Shown piece by piece: positions 9,652 to 19,557 of a stretch of DNA of 64,000 bases. The position numbers and the translations under genes are program-made. Position 1 is the stretch's first letter, and each line of letters opens with the position of its first letter. Source of the stretch: Candidatus Aminicenantota bacterium (lineage in GTDB: Bacteria > Acidobacteriota > Aminicenantia > Aminicenantales > Aminicenantaceae); NCBI GenBank assembly GCA_016927475.1, contig JAFGMO010000103.1:1-64000 (forward strand). Reading direction: 5' to 3'. The notes below the pieces were generated by a model. It was not told where the DNA came from. It searched no databases and worked only from the letters and a program-made list of their open reading frames with translations.

Positions 9652-10857
9652 ATGAAAAAATTTATTCTGAGCTTTTTATTTGTATTTATTCTGATATTTT
9701 GCCTTGCCGTTTTTGTCTTCACCCAAAAAGTGGAAACCGATGACGGCATACGTATTGTCCATAACGGAAAAACGGGTTTATGGGGGAAAGAAGCTAAAGT
9801 CGGTTTGGAGCCGTTACGCACTATAGGAGACGTCAATACCCTGGATGAAAACATGGCTTTTCATCTTCCCGAGGATATCGTTGTGGATGAAAGCGGAAAC
9901 TTGTATATTCTGGATTCCGGAAACCACCGTGTCCAGAAGCTGGATAAAAACGCGGCTTATTTGGACACCTTCGGAAAACAAGGTCAAGGGCCGGGCGACT
10001 TTTATTTTCCACAGTCTTTGGATATTGATGCCCAAGGGAACATTTGTGTTTCTGATCCCAACAACCAGCGTATCCAGATTCTGGATTCACAGGGAAAGGA
10101 AAAAAAGACCATCAGTTTTCGCGATATGCCGGTGGGAGCCGTCAAATATTTTCCCGGAGAAAAGCTGCTCATGGGAGGCGGCAGGGGAATCATTATGTTC
10201 CGCATGGGAGAGCAGGAACAGAATCCGAAGTTGTTAAAAGTTATTGACAGGGAAGGCAAGGTTCTCTTTTCCTTCGGTGATCCGTATGATTTCAAAGATG
10301 AGTACATGAACCGGATAGGTAACCGGCTGGCCTTCGCCGTTGATCATGAGGGGGATGTTTATGTCGCTTTTGCCTACCAGAACAGGATCGAAAAATACGA
10401 TGGGGATGGAAAACTTGTCTGGCGAGCCGACCGGGAGCTCGATTACAAAACGGACGTCGCCAAGAAAAAAGCTAAAGTCGAACGACGAGGTGGGAATGTC
10501 AGCATCAGCATGCCGCAGCTGAACATGTGCTCAACGGGAATCGCCGTAGACGACCTTGGCCGTGTTTGGGTGATTTCTCTGAAACGCCAGTTAAAAGAAG
10601 AGGAAAAAACGGCCACTGCGATCAGTGTCAGCCAAACAAATGCCGGGCGAACCATGTCGGCCAAGGTCCAGGGAAATACCGATTTGCGGGAGACGAATGT
10701 TTACCAATTAGAAATATACTCGCCGGATGGAATTCTACTGGGGAAAATTCCTCTGACTTTTTTTGCTGATGCCGTGTTTATTCACAAGGATAGGCTTTTT
10801 CTTTTAGATAAGACACGGGGTGTCAGCTATCATGAATACCGTATGATTGAGGATTGA
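9652..10857 (+). CDS. Exported NHL-repeat (six-bladed propeller) protein
   Basis: A 401-residue protein with a signal-anchor (FILSFLFVFILIFCLAVFVF) and NHL-type beta-propeller repeats: HLPEDIVVDESGNLYILDSG then NHRVQKLDKN, and FPQSLDIDAQGNICVSDPNN then QRIQILDSQG. Further blades continue to the C-terminus. The ATG at 9652 is preceded by AAAGGATGG with good spacing. It is alone, between the ferritin-like gene and a convergent permease. Such proteins are usually periplasmic binding or scaffold proteins; the partner is unknown. Confidence 0.75.
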   Translation: MKKFILSFLFVFILIFCLAVFVFTQKVETDDGIRIVHNGKTGLWGKEAKVGLEPLRTIGDVNTLDENMAFHLPEDIVVDESGNLYILDSGNHRVQKLDKNAAYLDTFGKQGQGPGDFYFPQSLDIDAQGNICVSDPNNQRIQILDSQGKEKKTISFRDMPVGAVKYFPGEKLLMGGGRGIIMFRMGEQEQNPKLLKVIDREGKVLFSFGDPYDFKDEYMNRIGNRLAFAVDHEGDVYVAFAYQNRIEKYDGDGKLVWRADRELDYKTDVAKKKAKVERRGGNVSISMPQLNMCSTGIAVDDLGRVWVISLKRQLKEEEKTATAISVSQTNAGRTMSAKVQGNTDLRETNVYQLEIYSPDGILLGKIPLTFFADAVFIHKDRLFLLDKTRGVSYHEYRMIED

Positions 10858-10892
10858 AGATAGCGGGAGATAACCGTTAGTTTTTTGGAACG

Positions 10893-12350
10893 TCAGAGAT
10901 AACCGAGAAAAAGGAAAAAGAGGGTTATCCAAATTCCTCCGGCCAGATTGAGAATTAAACCCCGGGCCATCATTTTTTTTAATGAAACCCCGGGGAGGCT
11001 GGCGAAACCCACTGCGTTGGCCGACGTGGCGATGGGAGTCATGAAGGCACCGCTGGAAGCAATCGTTACGGCGAACAGAGAGATAAGCGGATTTGCGTTG
11101 GAGCCGGCTGCCATGGTCAAAATGAGGGGGAAGGTGATCAGGATAACTGTTGTGTTGTTGATCAATTCCGTCAGAAAAATGGATAAGAAGACCACAACCA
11201 GCAAAAACAAAAATCCGTCTTGCTGGTAGGGGGTGAGGAGAGAGGATGCTTTTTTCAAGAGGCCGACGACATAGCCGTCGATACCTGCGGTGGCTGGATT
11301 ATCACCCAGTTTGATGATCCCGTAAGCGATCACAACAACAAATCCCATAAAAACCAGGCCGAAAAAGGGAAGATCATAGATCAGTTTGTTGGCTGAAACA
11401 AAAACATTCACATTTTTCCGTTTCAGGTCCGTCCATCCTTTTTGAAAGGGAATATTCCAAAAACGGTTAAAAGTTTTTTGGATAAAAACATCCAATCCTG
11501 TCTTTTTTTTCCCTGAAGTCATATGAAATCGGAGGCGAATTTCTTTCCATGATTCATTGATAAAGATCAAAGGGAAAAAAACCAGGAAAAACAGAAAAAA
11601 GATGAGATTGTCAAATGCGGCGGCTGCATTTTTCTTTCGCCTTGGGAATATGAAGACGAAAAAAAGAAAAATCATCAAGTAGCAGAAAAGAGAAAGGTCG
11701 ATGATGTTGAAGTGTGACCATATATTAGGAGGCCGGAAGAAAAATTGTAAAAAGGTGAGAAGGAAAAGCAACAGGATGTTTCCGGCAAAAAAAATTGTAT
11801 ATTTTTTGTGCGCTGATGGTTCGGGCTTCAGGGAAAGATCCAGGAGGGCCATATCCATAAGGCCCTTTTTTTCTCCGGGTTTGAGGATCAGGCGGGCCAG
11901 GAATAGGAGGATGAGGGTCGCCGGTACTCCAATGAGGATCCATGTAAAAAATGTGATGTTTTCACGGCCGGGAATTTTGGAGATCTCGATGAAACTGACG
12001 AAAACGAAGTTCAAGGATGATCCCGTAAGAGAGCCCATACCACCGATATTGGCCCCATAGATCAAGGCCAGGATGAAATGAGTCGTGTAATACTTTTTGA
12101 GTGATTTGTCCGCAATCCCTTCCAGAAGCATTTTGACTACGGGGAGCATGGACAAGACGACAACAGTGTTGGTGAAAAAAAGGGATAAAAAATAAGAGCT
12201 GATCAGTATTCCCGAAACAAGACTGGATATGTTCGGCCGGGAGCGGCGGAGAAAAGAATGGACGAAATAGTGATGGGTGTCGGAATCGATGATTATACGT
12301 GAGAGAAGGAAGCTGATAACGACGATAACAGCATTCTGCAGCAGGTTCAT
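10893..12350 (-). CDS. SLC13/DASS-type permease
   Basis: A 485-residue polytopic membrane protein with the two-halved plan of the divalent-anion/sodium symporter (ion transporter) superfamily. The first half has YGANIGGMGSLTGSSLNFVF, the second LINNTTVILITFPL and SGAFMTPIATSANAVGFASL, which correspond to the paired substrate- and sodium-binding hairpins. A long hydrophilic loop around residues 270-320 separates the halves. Substrates in the family are dicarboxylates, sulfate or similar anions; none can be chosen here. It lies downstream of hutI on the same strand but beyond a hairpin. Confidence 0.75.
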   Translation of the reverse strand: MNLLQNAVIVVISFLLSRIIIDSDTHHYFVHSFLRRSRPNISSLVSGILISSYFLSLFFTNTVVVLSMLPVVKMLLEGIADKSLKKYYTTHFILALIYGANIGGMGSLTGSSLNFVFVSFIEISKIPGRENITFFTWILIGVPATLILLFLARLILKPGEKKGLMDMALLDLSLKPEPSAHKKYTIFFAGNILLLFLLTFLQFFFRPPNIWSHFNIIDLSLFCYLMIFLFFVFIFPRRKKNAAAAFDNLIFFLFFLVFFPLIFINESWKEIRLRFHMTSGKKKTGLDVFIQKTFNRFWNIPFQKGWTDLKRKNVNVFVSANKLIYDLPFFGLVFMGFVVVIAYGIIKLGDNPATAGIDGYVVGLLKKASSLLTPYQQDGFLFLLVVVFLSIFLTELINNTTVILITFPLILTMAAGSNANPLISLFAVTIASSGAFMTPIATSANAVGFASLPGVSLKKMMARGLILNLAGGIWITLFFLFLGYL

Positions 12351-12481
12351 TTTTTTTCTTCTGGATGGAATCGGCTTCTACTTTAACAATTTTTTGCACA
12401 ATTTTCATTAAATCTTAGCGTATATTAAGAAAAGAGGACGGAAATTCTTGATAAACGATTGATCGTAGATTGAGAATATTA

Positions 12482-12520
12482 GGAAGGATTCAGGGAGAGG
12501 GCTGAATCCTTCCGTTTTTT
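12482..12520. terminator. Hairpin at the end of the dcw-hutI operon
   Basis: A perfect 12-bp stem, GGAAGGATTCAG with CTGAATCCTTCC, closes an 8-nt loop and spans the hutI stop codon. The T-run (GTTTTTT) is on the plus-strand side; in the minus direction the tail is only TAATATTCTC. It probably ends minus-strand operon transcription, less strongly than a classic terminator. Confidence 0.6.
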
Positions 12521-13770
12521 ACCACGATCCTGCCGTTTTTTATAACATGTTTAACGGGATTGATACCTGTATGATATACGAGGTGACGGTAGTTCGGCAG
12601 GTCACAGAGAACCATATCCATTTTTTTCTCCAGCTCCAGGGAACCGATGGTTTGGTGACGCCTGAGAGCGAACGCCGCATTGGCGGTGGAGGCATTTAAG
12701 ACTTCCTCTATGCTCATTTTTAGGAGGAAAACACCAAGCCTGAGAATAAAGAGCATGGATTCCGTCATGGAACTTCCCGGGTTAAAGTCTGTGGCCAATG
12801 CGACGACCGCTCCCTCGTCGATCAAACGGCGGGCAGGAGCTGTTTTTTCCTGCATCAAAAAAAAGGAAACATGCGGTAGCAGAGTGGCGGCGGTGCTGCT
12901 TTTGGCCAGGCTTTGAATTCCTTCGTCCGAGACGGCGATCAAATGGTCGGCCGAGGCGGCGCCTTCTTCCGCGGCCAAGCGGGCCCCTCCCAGAGAGACG
13001 AATTCGTCGGCATGAATCCTTGTTTTCAGTCCGGCTTGATGGGCGGCACGAATAAGGATTCGCGTATCCTCGATGGAATAAACGCCCTCTTCGCAGAAGA
13101 CGTCGAAAAATTCCGCCAATTTTTTCTCGCGAATGACTGGAATCATCGTTTCGACCAGGAATGTGATATAGGCGGACTTGTTTGCCCGGTATTCGGGAGG
13201 GATTTCATGGGCGCCCATATATGTCGGAACGATGTCCACGGGATGTTTTTTGTCTGCTTCCTGAAGAGCTTCGAGCTGTTTGATCTCATCGTTTTGATTG
13301 AGACCGTAACCGCTCTTGGCCTCAACCGTTGTCGTCCCCATAAGCAGCATGCTGTCCAAACGTTTAAGGCAGAGATTAACCAGTTCTTCCTTGGATGCCG
13401 TTCGTGTTGCCTTGACCGAGGTTTGAATTCCCATGCCTTTTGCAGCAAGTTCCTGATAGGTCAAACCCTGAAGCCGAAGGACAAATTCTTCATCTCGGTC
13501 TCCGGCAAAGGGGAGATGGGTGTGAGGATCGATAAATCCGGGAAGCCCGATCAAGCCATCAGCTTCGAGATAAATGCCTCCTGCGGCAAGTTTGACTTCC
13601 CGGTTCAGATTGTGCCGGCTTCCGGCAAAGATAATTTTACCATCGATAGAGGCGACACAGCCGTCTTTGATGGTTTCGAGCTTACCGAGATCGGATTTTC
13701 TTTTCGGGATTTCTCCGCTGCAGGTGATAAGCTCCGTGCAGCCGGCAACAATCAGATCAGCTGATTTCAT
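12490..13770 (-). CDS. hutI: Imidazolonepropionase
   Basis: Amidohydrolase-superfamily enzyme of histidine degradation, converting 4-imidazolone-5-propanoate to N-formimino-glutamate. Visible signatures are the metal HxH in [19 protein letters not shown], the family stretch [23 protein letters not shown], and the metal Asp in [12 protein letters not shown]. Its 426 residues fit the family. The ATG overlaps the end of ftsZ by 14 nt (the ftsZ stop TGA lies inside hutI codons 4-5), with GAGGA upstream, so it is translated as the last gene of the cell-division operon. No hutH, hutU or hutG is in the window. Confidence 0.92.
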   Translation of the reverse strand: MKSADLIVAGCTELITCSGEIPKRKSDLGKLETIKDGCVASIDGKIIFAGSRHNLNREVKLAAGGIYLEADGLIGLPGFIDPHTHLPFAGDRDEEFVLRLQGLTYQELAAKGMGIQTSVKATRTASKEELVNLCLKRLDSMLLMGTTTVEAKSGYGLNQNDEIKQLEALQEADKKHPVDIVPTYMGAHEIPPEYRANKSAYITFLVETMIPVIREKKLAEFFDVFCEEGVYSIEDTRILIRAAHQAGLKTRIHADEFVSLGGARLAAEEGAASADHLIAVSDEGIQSLAKSSTAATLLPHVSFFLMQEKTAPARRLIDEGAVVALATDFNPGSSMTESMLFILRLGVFLLKMSIEEVLNASTANAAFALRRHQTIGSLELEKKMDMVLCDLPNYRHLVYHTGINPVKHVIKNGRIVVKNGRIQPSP

Positions 13771-14968
13771 GCGGGGTTTTCCTCAATGAAGTGTTTTTGT
13801 TCCGTCTGATAAAAGAAGGAGTTTCATAAGGCTCCCACTGTTTTTCCCAGTCCGGTTTCTCCCAGATTTTCTGGTTGCCTTTGGGCTCGAACAAATAGGG
13901 TGGAGTTTCATGTTTGACGGGGAAAGGGGGAGGTGTTTCTTTCCTTACAAGGGGAATGTCTTCCTCTGTCAGAATATCGGATCCCTGCGGCTGATCGAAA
14001 CCTGTAGCGATAACGGTCACTTTGACCATTTCCTTCATGGCTTCATCGATAACAAAACCGAAAATGACATTGGCTTCAGGGTGGGCCATGCTGTGAATGA
14101 GCTGTGATGCTTTACTGACTTCATGGAGCGTAATGTCTTTACCGCCTGTAATGTTGATGAGAATGCCATGAGCTCCTTCAATAGATGTGTCGACCAATAA
14201 CGGGCTGGAAATGGCTTTTTGGGCGGCATCGAGGGCTCTGTTTTCCCCGTTGGCCATTCCCGTCCCCATGAAGGCCATGCCCATTCCTTTCATGATGGCC
14301 CGGACATCGGCGAAATCCAGGTTGATCAATCCCGGTTTTGTGATGAGGTCGGAGATTCCCTGTGCGGCCTGCCGCAGGATATCATCCGTCATCTTGAAAG
14401 CGTCCTGGATGGATGTTCCGTTATTCACTGTCTTTATGAGTCTTTCGTTGGGAATGGAAATGACCGTATCGACAGAAGATCTCAGCTCTTCAAGGCCTTC
14501 CTTTGCTTGATTCTGTCGGACTTTTCCTTCAAAATTGAAGGGCATCGTAACAATGGCGATGGTCAAAATGTCCATCTCCGTCGCCAGATTGGCAAGAATG
14601 GGGCTTGACCCCGTACCGGTTCCGCCCCCCAGTCCAGCGGTCAGAAAAACCATATCCGCGCCCTGGATGAGATCGATCAGTTTTTCCGTATCTTCAATGG
14701 CTGCTTCCCGCCCGACTTCGGGTCTTCCCCCCGAACCAAGGCCCTTAGTGAGTTTTTCTCCGATCTGGATTTTGTTCCTGGCCTTGTTGGTATTGAGGGC
14801 TTGAAGGTCGGTGTTGATGGAGATGAATTCGACGCCGTGAACAGAAGCTTCGATCATTCGGTTGATTGCGTTGCCGCCACCTCCGCCGATCCCGATAACT
14901 TTGATTTTGGCGCCGAACCTTTCTTCCACCAAGTGGAATTTTAACTTGTTTTTTAAATCCTCTCCCAT
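13757..14968 (-). CDS. ftsZ: Cell division GTPase FtsZ
   Basis: Tubulin-like GTPase that forms the division ring. The glycine-rich GTP loop [13 protein letters not shown], the N-terminal [13 protein letters not shown] and the T7 catalytic loop [11 protein letters not shown] are all present. After residue about 320 a short Pro-rich, Trp-containing linker leads to TPSFIRRNK, which matches the conserved C-terminal peptide that docks to FtsA, though here about 17 further residues follow it. That extra tail is the part that overlaps hutI. It follows ftsA by 9 nt. Confidence 0.97.
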   Translation of the reverse strand: MGEDLKNKLKFHLVEERFGAKIKVIGIGGGGGNAINRMIEASVHGVEFISINTDLQALNTNKARNKIQIGEKLTKGLGSGGRPEVGREAAIEDTEKLIDLIQGADMVFLTAGLGGGTGTGSSPILANLATEMDILTIAIVTMPFNFEGKVRQNQAKEGLEELRSSVDTVISIPNERLIKTVNNGTSIQDAFKMTDDILRQAAQGISDLITKPGLINLDFADVRAIMKGMGMAFMGTGMANGENRALDAAQKAISSPLLVDTSIEGAHGILINITGGKDITLHEVSKASQLIHSMAHPEANVIFGFVIDEAMKEMVKVTVIATGFDQPQGSDILTEEDIPLVRKETPPPFPVKHETPPYLFEPKGNQKIWEKPDWEKQWEPYETPSFIRRNKNTSLRKTPHEIS

Positions 14969-14977
14969 GTTTTCCTC

Positions 14978-16201
14978 CTAGGCTTCTTTAAGCCAATCCA
15001 TGATTTTTTCCCATGGTTTTCTCTTTTTTATTTTTTTGGTTCCTTTTTCCGATATCTGTGTTTGGCCGTAGAGAATGAGCCCGACGGCCGTTGAATAGTC
15101 AGGGGTTGCGGCACGGTCCACCAGCCCGCCGATTCCGCATGGATCACCCCGCCTGACAGGCAGATCAAAAATTTCTTCGGCCACTTCCTCCAGACCTTCG
15201 AGAAGCGATGTTCCTCCGGTGAGGACGATGCCCGAGTTGAGCGATTTTTCATAACCCATCCGCTTGATATCGTTGTCTACGAGCCGGAAAATTTCTTCCG
15301 CTCTCGGCTGAATGATGTCCGCCAGGATCTGCCGGGGCAGAACCCGCGGTTTTTTCCCGCGTCCCACCGAAGGAACTTCGATGGTTTCATCCTCATCGAT
15401 GAGCGAACTGGTAACACAACCGAATTTCTTTTTGATCTTTTCCGCCTCGGGAATGGGGGTGCGGAGGCCGACGGCAATATCATTGGTGAAATTGTCACCG
15501 CCGATAGGAATAATAGACGTGTACCAAAGGCTGCCGCGTTCAAAAATAGCGACTTCCGTCGTTCCTCCACCAATGTCGATAAGACCGACTCCCAGTTCTT
15601 TTTCATCATGGGTCAGAGTGGATTTGCTGGAAGCGATTTGGTTTAAAACGATCAATTCGATTTCCACCCCGGCCCGGCTGACACAAGTCCTGAGGTTTTG
15701 TACGGAAGCCATGGCGCTGGTAACGATGTGAACGTTAACCTCAAGCTTGATCCCGTTCATGCCCAGCGGATCTTCAATACCGTCCTGTTCATCAACGACG
15801 AATTCCTGGGGAATGATATGAATGACCTCCCTGTCGGGGGGTATGGAAACCGCTTTTGCCTGGTCGATGACCCTGTTGATATCTTCTTTGGAGATTTTTC
15901 TGTTTTTACCGGAGACGGCGATGACGCCCCGGCTGTTAAAGCTTTTGATGTGGGCACCGGAAATGCCGACAAAGGCGGAATCGATTTCCACTCCGGCCAT
16001 CAACTCCGCTTCTTCCTGCGCTTTTTTAATGGCTTCAACCGTGGCATCAAGATTGACAACGACTCCTTTTCTCAAACCGCGGGACTCGGCTGTCCCAATG
16101 CCGATGACTTCTATCTTTTTTTCTTCCGTGATCTCTCCGATGATGGCTGTTGTTTTTTTTGTTCCAATATCAAAACCGACGATATGGCTATTCTTCGGCA
16201 T
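14978..16201 (-). CDS. ftsA: Cell division actin-like protein FtsA
   Basis: Actin-fold ATPase that anchors FtsZ to the membrane. Seen: phosphate-1 loop VGFDIGTKKTTAIIGE, the SHS2 region with PQEFVVDEQDGIEDPLGM, phosphate-2 LIDIGGGTTEVAIF and the adenosine motif GIVLTGGTSLLEGL. The C-terminal KPWEKIMDWLKEA forms the amphipathic membrane-targeting helix. The ATG at 16201 is chosen because AGGAGG lies 7 nt upstream; this start overlaps the end of ftsQ by 14 nt. An upstream in-frame start at 16309 would bury it deeper in ftsQ. Confidence 0.96.
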   Translation of the reverse strand: MPKNSHIVGFDIGTKKTTAIIGEITEEKKIEVIGIGTAESRGLRKGVVVNLDATVEAIKKAQEEAELMAGVEIDSAFVGISGAHIKSFNSRGVIAVSGKNRKISKEDINRVIDQAKAVSIPPDREVIHIIPQEFVVDEQDGIEDPLGMNGIKLEVNVHIVTSAMASVQNLRTCVSRAGVEIELIVLNQIASSKSTLTHDEKELGVGLIDIGGGTTEVAIFERGSLWYTSIIPIGGDNFTNDIAVGLRTPIPEAEKIKKKFGCVTSSLIDEDETIEVPSVGRGKKPRVLPRQILADIIQPRAEEIFRLVDNDIKRMGYEKSLNSGIVLTGGTSLLEGLEEVAEEIFDLPVRRGDPCGIGGLVDRAATPDYSTAVGLILYGQTQISEKGTKKIKKRKPWEKIMDWLKEA

Positions 16202-17072
16202 GATCAGACCTCCTAACGGAAAGATTTTCGGTTGGTTGTGAAGGGAAAACCAATGGTTTGAGATAAATGCGGTCGTCGAACCTGAGATCGATATACTCCA
16301 GTTTTCCAAATTTTTGCTTTAGACCGGCGGCAAGAGACCGGTAGCGGTCGAGCCGTTCGGAAAATTTATGTTTTCCCAGGATGAGTTTGAGCCTTTGTTC
16401 TTTGAGAATAGCTTTGATGTTGAAAGGTTCGCTTAGGTCGATGACATCGATGAGGTCCCTGTCTTCTGTTTTTAAAGAACGGAGCAGGTTTATGGCTTGC
16501 CCTATTTTTTCTTTTCTGTTTTTTTCAAAATTACCACCGTCAACAAGAAGCGGCAGATGGGTTTTATTCCGGGTTCCTAAGGATTCGAGGACGATACCTT
16601 CTTTATCTATGAGATGGAAGGCGTCTTCTTTTAAAAGGGCGACCGGCGTTCTCTCCTCGATGTTAATCTCAAGAGTGTTCGGAAGAATTTTACGAATCTG
16701 CACAGTCCGGATCCAAGCGTATTCCGCCAGGATATCCCTAAGGCGCCCGGTATCGAGGAGAAGAATATTTCCCAAAACCTGCCCTCTAATCAGACGTTCC
16801 GCCGTTTCCCGGGTTGTTGATCGAAGACATGTAATCTTTATTTCCTTGACATTAAGGGTTTTCCACTGGTAGAGCAGAAAACAGGTCTGCTGAACGATGA
16901 AAAACAAGGCGGCGGTGAGAACGAAAAAAAACAGAATCTTTCGGCATGTGATTTTACTTCTCCGGCGAATTTTTTTTCGTAAGGACTTCGGGCCTTTCCT
17001 TTGGAAGGACATTACCTCCGGGGAAGGATCATAAGATCCATATCGCGAATGAGAATGTGCATGGGAAATCAT
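16188..17072 (-). CDS. ftsQ: Cell division protein FtsQ
   Basis: Bitopic divisome protein linking early and late components. A basic cytoplasmic N-terminus (KSLRKKIRRRSKITCRK) precedes one membrane helix (ILFFFVLTAALFFIVQQTCFLLYQ), then the POTRA domain (LNVKEIKITCLRSTTRETAE) and the FtsQ/DivIB beta domain (YAWIRTVQIRKILPNTLEIN, where TLEINIEERTPVAL is characteristic). The start overlaps the murC stop in ATGA. Length of 294 residues is normal. Confidence 0.93.
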   Translation of the reverse strand: MISHAHSHSRYGSYDPSPEVMSFQRKGPKSLRKKIRRRSKITCRKILFFFVLTAALFFIVQQTCFLLYQWKTLNVKEIKITCLRSTTRETAERLIRGQVLGNILLLDTGRLRDILAEYAWIRTVQIRKILPNTLEINIEERTPVALLKEDAFHLIDKEGIVLESLGTRNKTHLPLLVDGGNFEKNRKEKIGQAINLLRSLKTEDRDLIDVIDLSEPFNIKAILKEQRLKLILGKHKFSERLDRYRSLAAGLKQKFGKLEYIDLRFDDRIYLKPLVFPSQPTENLSVRRSDHAEE

Positions 17073-18460
17073 TGTTTTATTTTCTCTTTCAATTTTTCGA
17101 TCAGCCCCGGAATGATCCGATTGATATTTCCTGCACCAAGGACGAATATCATGTCTCCGGGAATGTGGTGTTCGGCTACCAAGTCCGGAAGCTTGGAGAG
17201 ATCAGGTTCATAGATGACGTTTTTATGGCCGTAGTCACATATCTCATCATAAAGAACCTTACCGGAGATATGGGGTATAGGGAGCTCTCCGGCCGGATAA
17301 ACCTCGGTTAAGATTAAAATATCAGCCTGGTTGAAGGAAATGGCGAACTCTTTCATCAGGTTAGAAAGACGCGAGTAGCGGTGAGGTTGGAAAACGGCAA
17401 AAACCCTTCTTGTCCAGCCTTTTTTGGCGGCATCGAGGGTAGCCATGATCTCGGTTGGATGGTGAGCGTAGTCTTCTATGATCGTCGTTTCACCGATGGT
17501 TTCTTTCACTTCAAATCGTCTTCCAATACCCCGGTAGGATTCCAGGGCTTTGAGGATGGTTTCAGCCGGAATGTCCAGGTCCAGTCCGACGGCTGTCGCG
17601 GCCATGGCATTAAGGATATTATGAACTCCCGGTACATTAAGTTTAAGCTTGCCCAGATTTTGGCCTTTCCAGGTGAGAGAAGCGGTTCCTGTAAATCCCT
17701 TAAAAGTGAGATCCCGGGCAAAGACGTCTGCCTGGGTTGATAATCCATAGCTGATAATGCGTCTTTCGATGGAAGGAAGAAGACTCTGGAGGTTGGGATC
17801 ATCAAGGCAGATGATAACCGGGCAGTAAAAGGGAACCTTGTTGGCAAAGTTGATGAAGGTTTTTTTGATCTCTTCAATCGTTTTATACTGGTCCAGGTGT
17901 TCCTTATCGAGATTGGTGATTGCCGCGATGAAGGGAGATAGATAGAGGAAGGAGCGGTCGCTTTCATCGGCTTCAGCAACGATAAAATCTCCGGCGCCCA
18001 ATTTTCCATGTCCGCCGATCGTATTGAGCCTGCCTCCTACGATGATGGTCGGATCGAATCCGCCCGATTCGAGAACCTGCGCGATCATCGATGTGGTGGA
18101 AGTTTTACCGTGAGATCCGGCCACGGCAATACCGTATTTCATCCGCATCAATTCAGCCAGCATCTCGGCTCTGGGTATGACGGGTATCTTTCTTTTTCGC
18201 GCTTCTTTGACTTCCACGTTATCGTCTTTTATGGCGGTGGAAACGACTACGACATCGGATCCCACCACTAGTTCTGCTTGGTGGCCGATAGATATCTTAG
18301 CCCCAAGACGGGAGAGTCTTTCGGCCGCTTCGTTGGTCTGGATATCCGTGCCGGAAACTTTGTATCCGAGGTTGAGAAGCACTTCGGCGATCCCGCTCAT
18401 GCCTGTTCCCCCGATTCCGATCATATGGATGTTGTTCAATTTATGATAAATGCGTCTCAC
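17069..18460 (-). CDS. murC: UDP-N-acetylmuramate--L-alanine ligase
   Basis: Cytoplasmic ATP-dependent Mur ligase adding L-Ala to UDP-MurNAc. The Rossmann start HMIGIGGTGMSGIAEVLLNL, the P-loop AGSHGKTSTTSMIAQ, and the central and C-terminal ligase blocks (EADESDRSFLYLSP; EDYAHHPTEI; FQPHRYSRL) all fit MurC. It overlaps murG upstream and ftsQ downstream by 4 nt each. In many genomes murB and ddl would follow; here ftsQ follows directly. Confidence 0.97.
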   Translation of the reverse strand: MRRIYHKLNNIHMIGIGGTGMSGIAEVLLNLGYKVSGTDIQTNEAAERLSRLGAKISIGHQAELVVGSDVVVVSTAIKDDNVEVKEARKRKIPVIPRAEMLAELMRMKYGIAVAGSHGKTSTTSMIAQVLESGGFDPTIIVGGRLNTIGGHGKLGAGDFIVAEADESDRSFLYLSPFIAAITNLDKEHLDQYKTIEEIKKTFINFANKVPFYCPVIICLDDPNLQSLLPSIERRIISYGLSTQADVFARDLTFKGFTGTASLTWKGQNLGKLKLNVPGVHNILNAMAATAVGLDLDIPAETILKALESYRGIGRRFEVKETIGETTIIEDYAHHPTEIMATLDAAKKGWTRRVFAVFQPHRYSRLSNLMKEFAISFNQADILILTEVYPAGELPIPHISGKVLYDEICDYGHKNVIYEPDLSKLPDLVAEHHIPGDMIFVLGAGNINRIIPGLIEKLKEKIKQ

Positions 18461-19557
18461 CTTTGTTTCTCCTTATGCCCGGCTTCGATAAGCTCGAAAC
18501 AAAGCCGCGATATTTTACCGGCGGCTTTTTCCGTCCGTATCCGCTCCAGGCTGTTTTCCATCCGGGTGATCCGGTCTTTATGACTGCTGTAGGAGAGAAT
18601 TTTTTCCGAGAGTATCTCCGGAGTGAATTTTCTTTCGGTGATGACTTCCGCCCCTTCCAGGGATTCCAGCTCACGGGCGTTTTTTTCCTGATGGTTATCC
18701 GCAGCTTGAGCAAAAGGTATCAAAATAGAAGCTTTTCGAGCCGCCAGAAGTTCAGCCACCGTTGTCGCACCCGCCCGGCTGATGATAAGATCGGCTTTTC
18801 TGAAATAATTGGGCATGTCGTAAAAGAAAGGGGCTACGGTTGCTTCTTTAAAACCGAGTTTTTGGTAAGTGAGTTTGATCCAGTCGAAATCTTTTTCTCC
18901 TGTTTGGTGATAAATAATAAGATTGTTTTTGGCTTTGTGGATGAGGGGCAGGCAGCGTACGATTCCCGTGTTTAAGAAATGAGATCCCTGGCTCCCCCCG
19001 AAGACAAGCAGGCTTAAGCGGCTGTTCCTCGGTTTCGAGGCCAGGGAATAAAATTCTTCGCGGACGGGATTTCCTGTTAGGACGGCCTTCCCCTTGAAAA
19101 AGGCGACCGAGCTTTTGAAGGAAACAGCGGCCTTGTTTGCCCACCGTCTTAAGAGCCGGTTGGTGAACCCGGGCCGGCTGTTCTGTTCCATAATCAGTGT
19201 GGGGATACGAAGAAGGGAAGAGAGAAGGACAATAGGCCCAGAGCTGTATCCTCCGACGCCGATGACCAGGTCGGGTTTGATACGGAGCAGAATAAACAGG
19301 GATTTGATAAATGAAGAGGGAAGTAAAGCCAGGGAACGTATCGTTTTTATGCCCATTCCTTTAAGGCCTTCTATCTTCAAGGGAATAAAATCTACGTTGT
19401 GTTTATCCATTATGTTTTTTTCAAGCTTCCGGCTGCTGCCCACAAAAACAAGGTGCAGCATGGAATCTTCTTCCTTCAGCTTGCGGCCCACTTCCAATGC
19501 CGGAAAGATATGTCCGGCTGTACCGCCTCCACTGATAATTACGCGTCTAGGTCTCAT
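18457..19557 (-). CDS. murG: UDP-GlcNAc:lipid I GlcNAc transferase MurG
   Basis: Peripheral membrane GT-B glycosyltransferase making lipid II. The N-terminal G-loop ISGGGTAGHIFPALEVGRKL, VGVGGYSSGPIVLLSSLL, MEQNSRPGFTNRLL, the donor-domain FGGSQGSHFLN and the nucleotide-sugar site ISRAGATTVAELLAARK with PFAQAADNHQ are all visible. 366 residues, usual size. Overlaps ftsW and murC by 4 nt. Confidence 0.96.
   Translation of the reverse strand: MRPRRVIISGGGTAGHIFPALEVGRKLKEEDSMLHLVFVGSSRKLEKNIMDKHNVDFIPLKIEGLKGMGIKTIRSLALLPSSFIKSLFILLRIKPDLVIGVGGYSSGPIVLLSSLLRIPTLIMEQNSRPGFTNRLLRRWANKAAVSFKSSVAFFKGKAVLTGNPVREEFYSLASKPRNSRLSLLVFGGSQGSHFLNTGIVRCLPLIHKAKNNLIIYHQTGEKDFDWIKLTYQKLGFKEATVAPFFYDMPNYFRKADLIISRAGATTVAELLAARKASILIPFAQAADNHQEKNARELESLEGAEVITERKFTPEILSEKILSYSSHKDRITRMENSLERIRTEKAAGKISRLCFELIEAGHKEKQR

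Noticed and set aside
12913-13764. Long plus-strand frame of 283 residues opposite hutI
   Set aside because: Antisense to a clear imidazolonepropionase; composition reflects the opposite strand codons.
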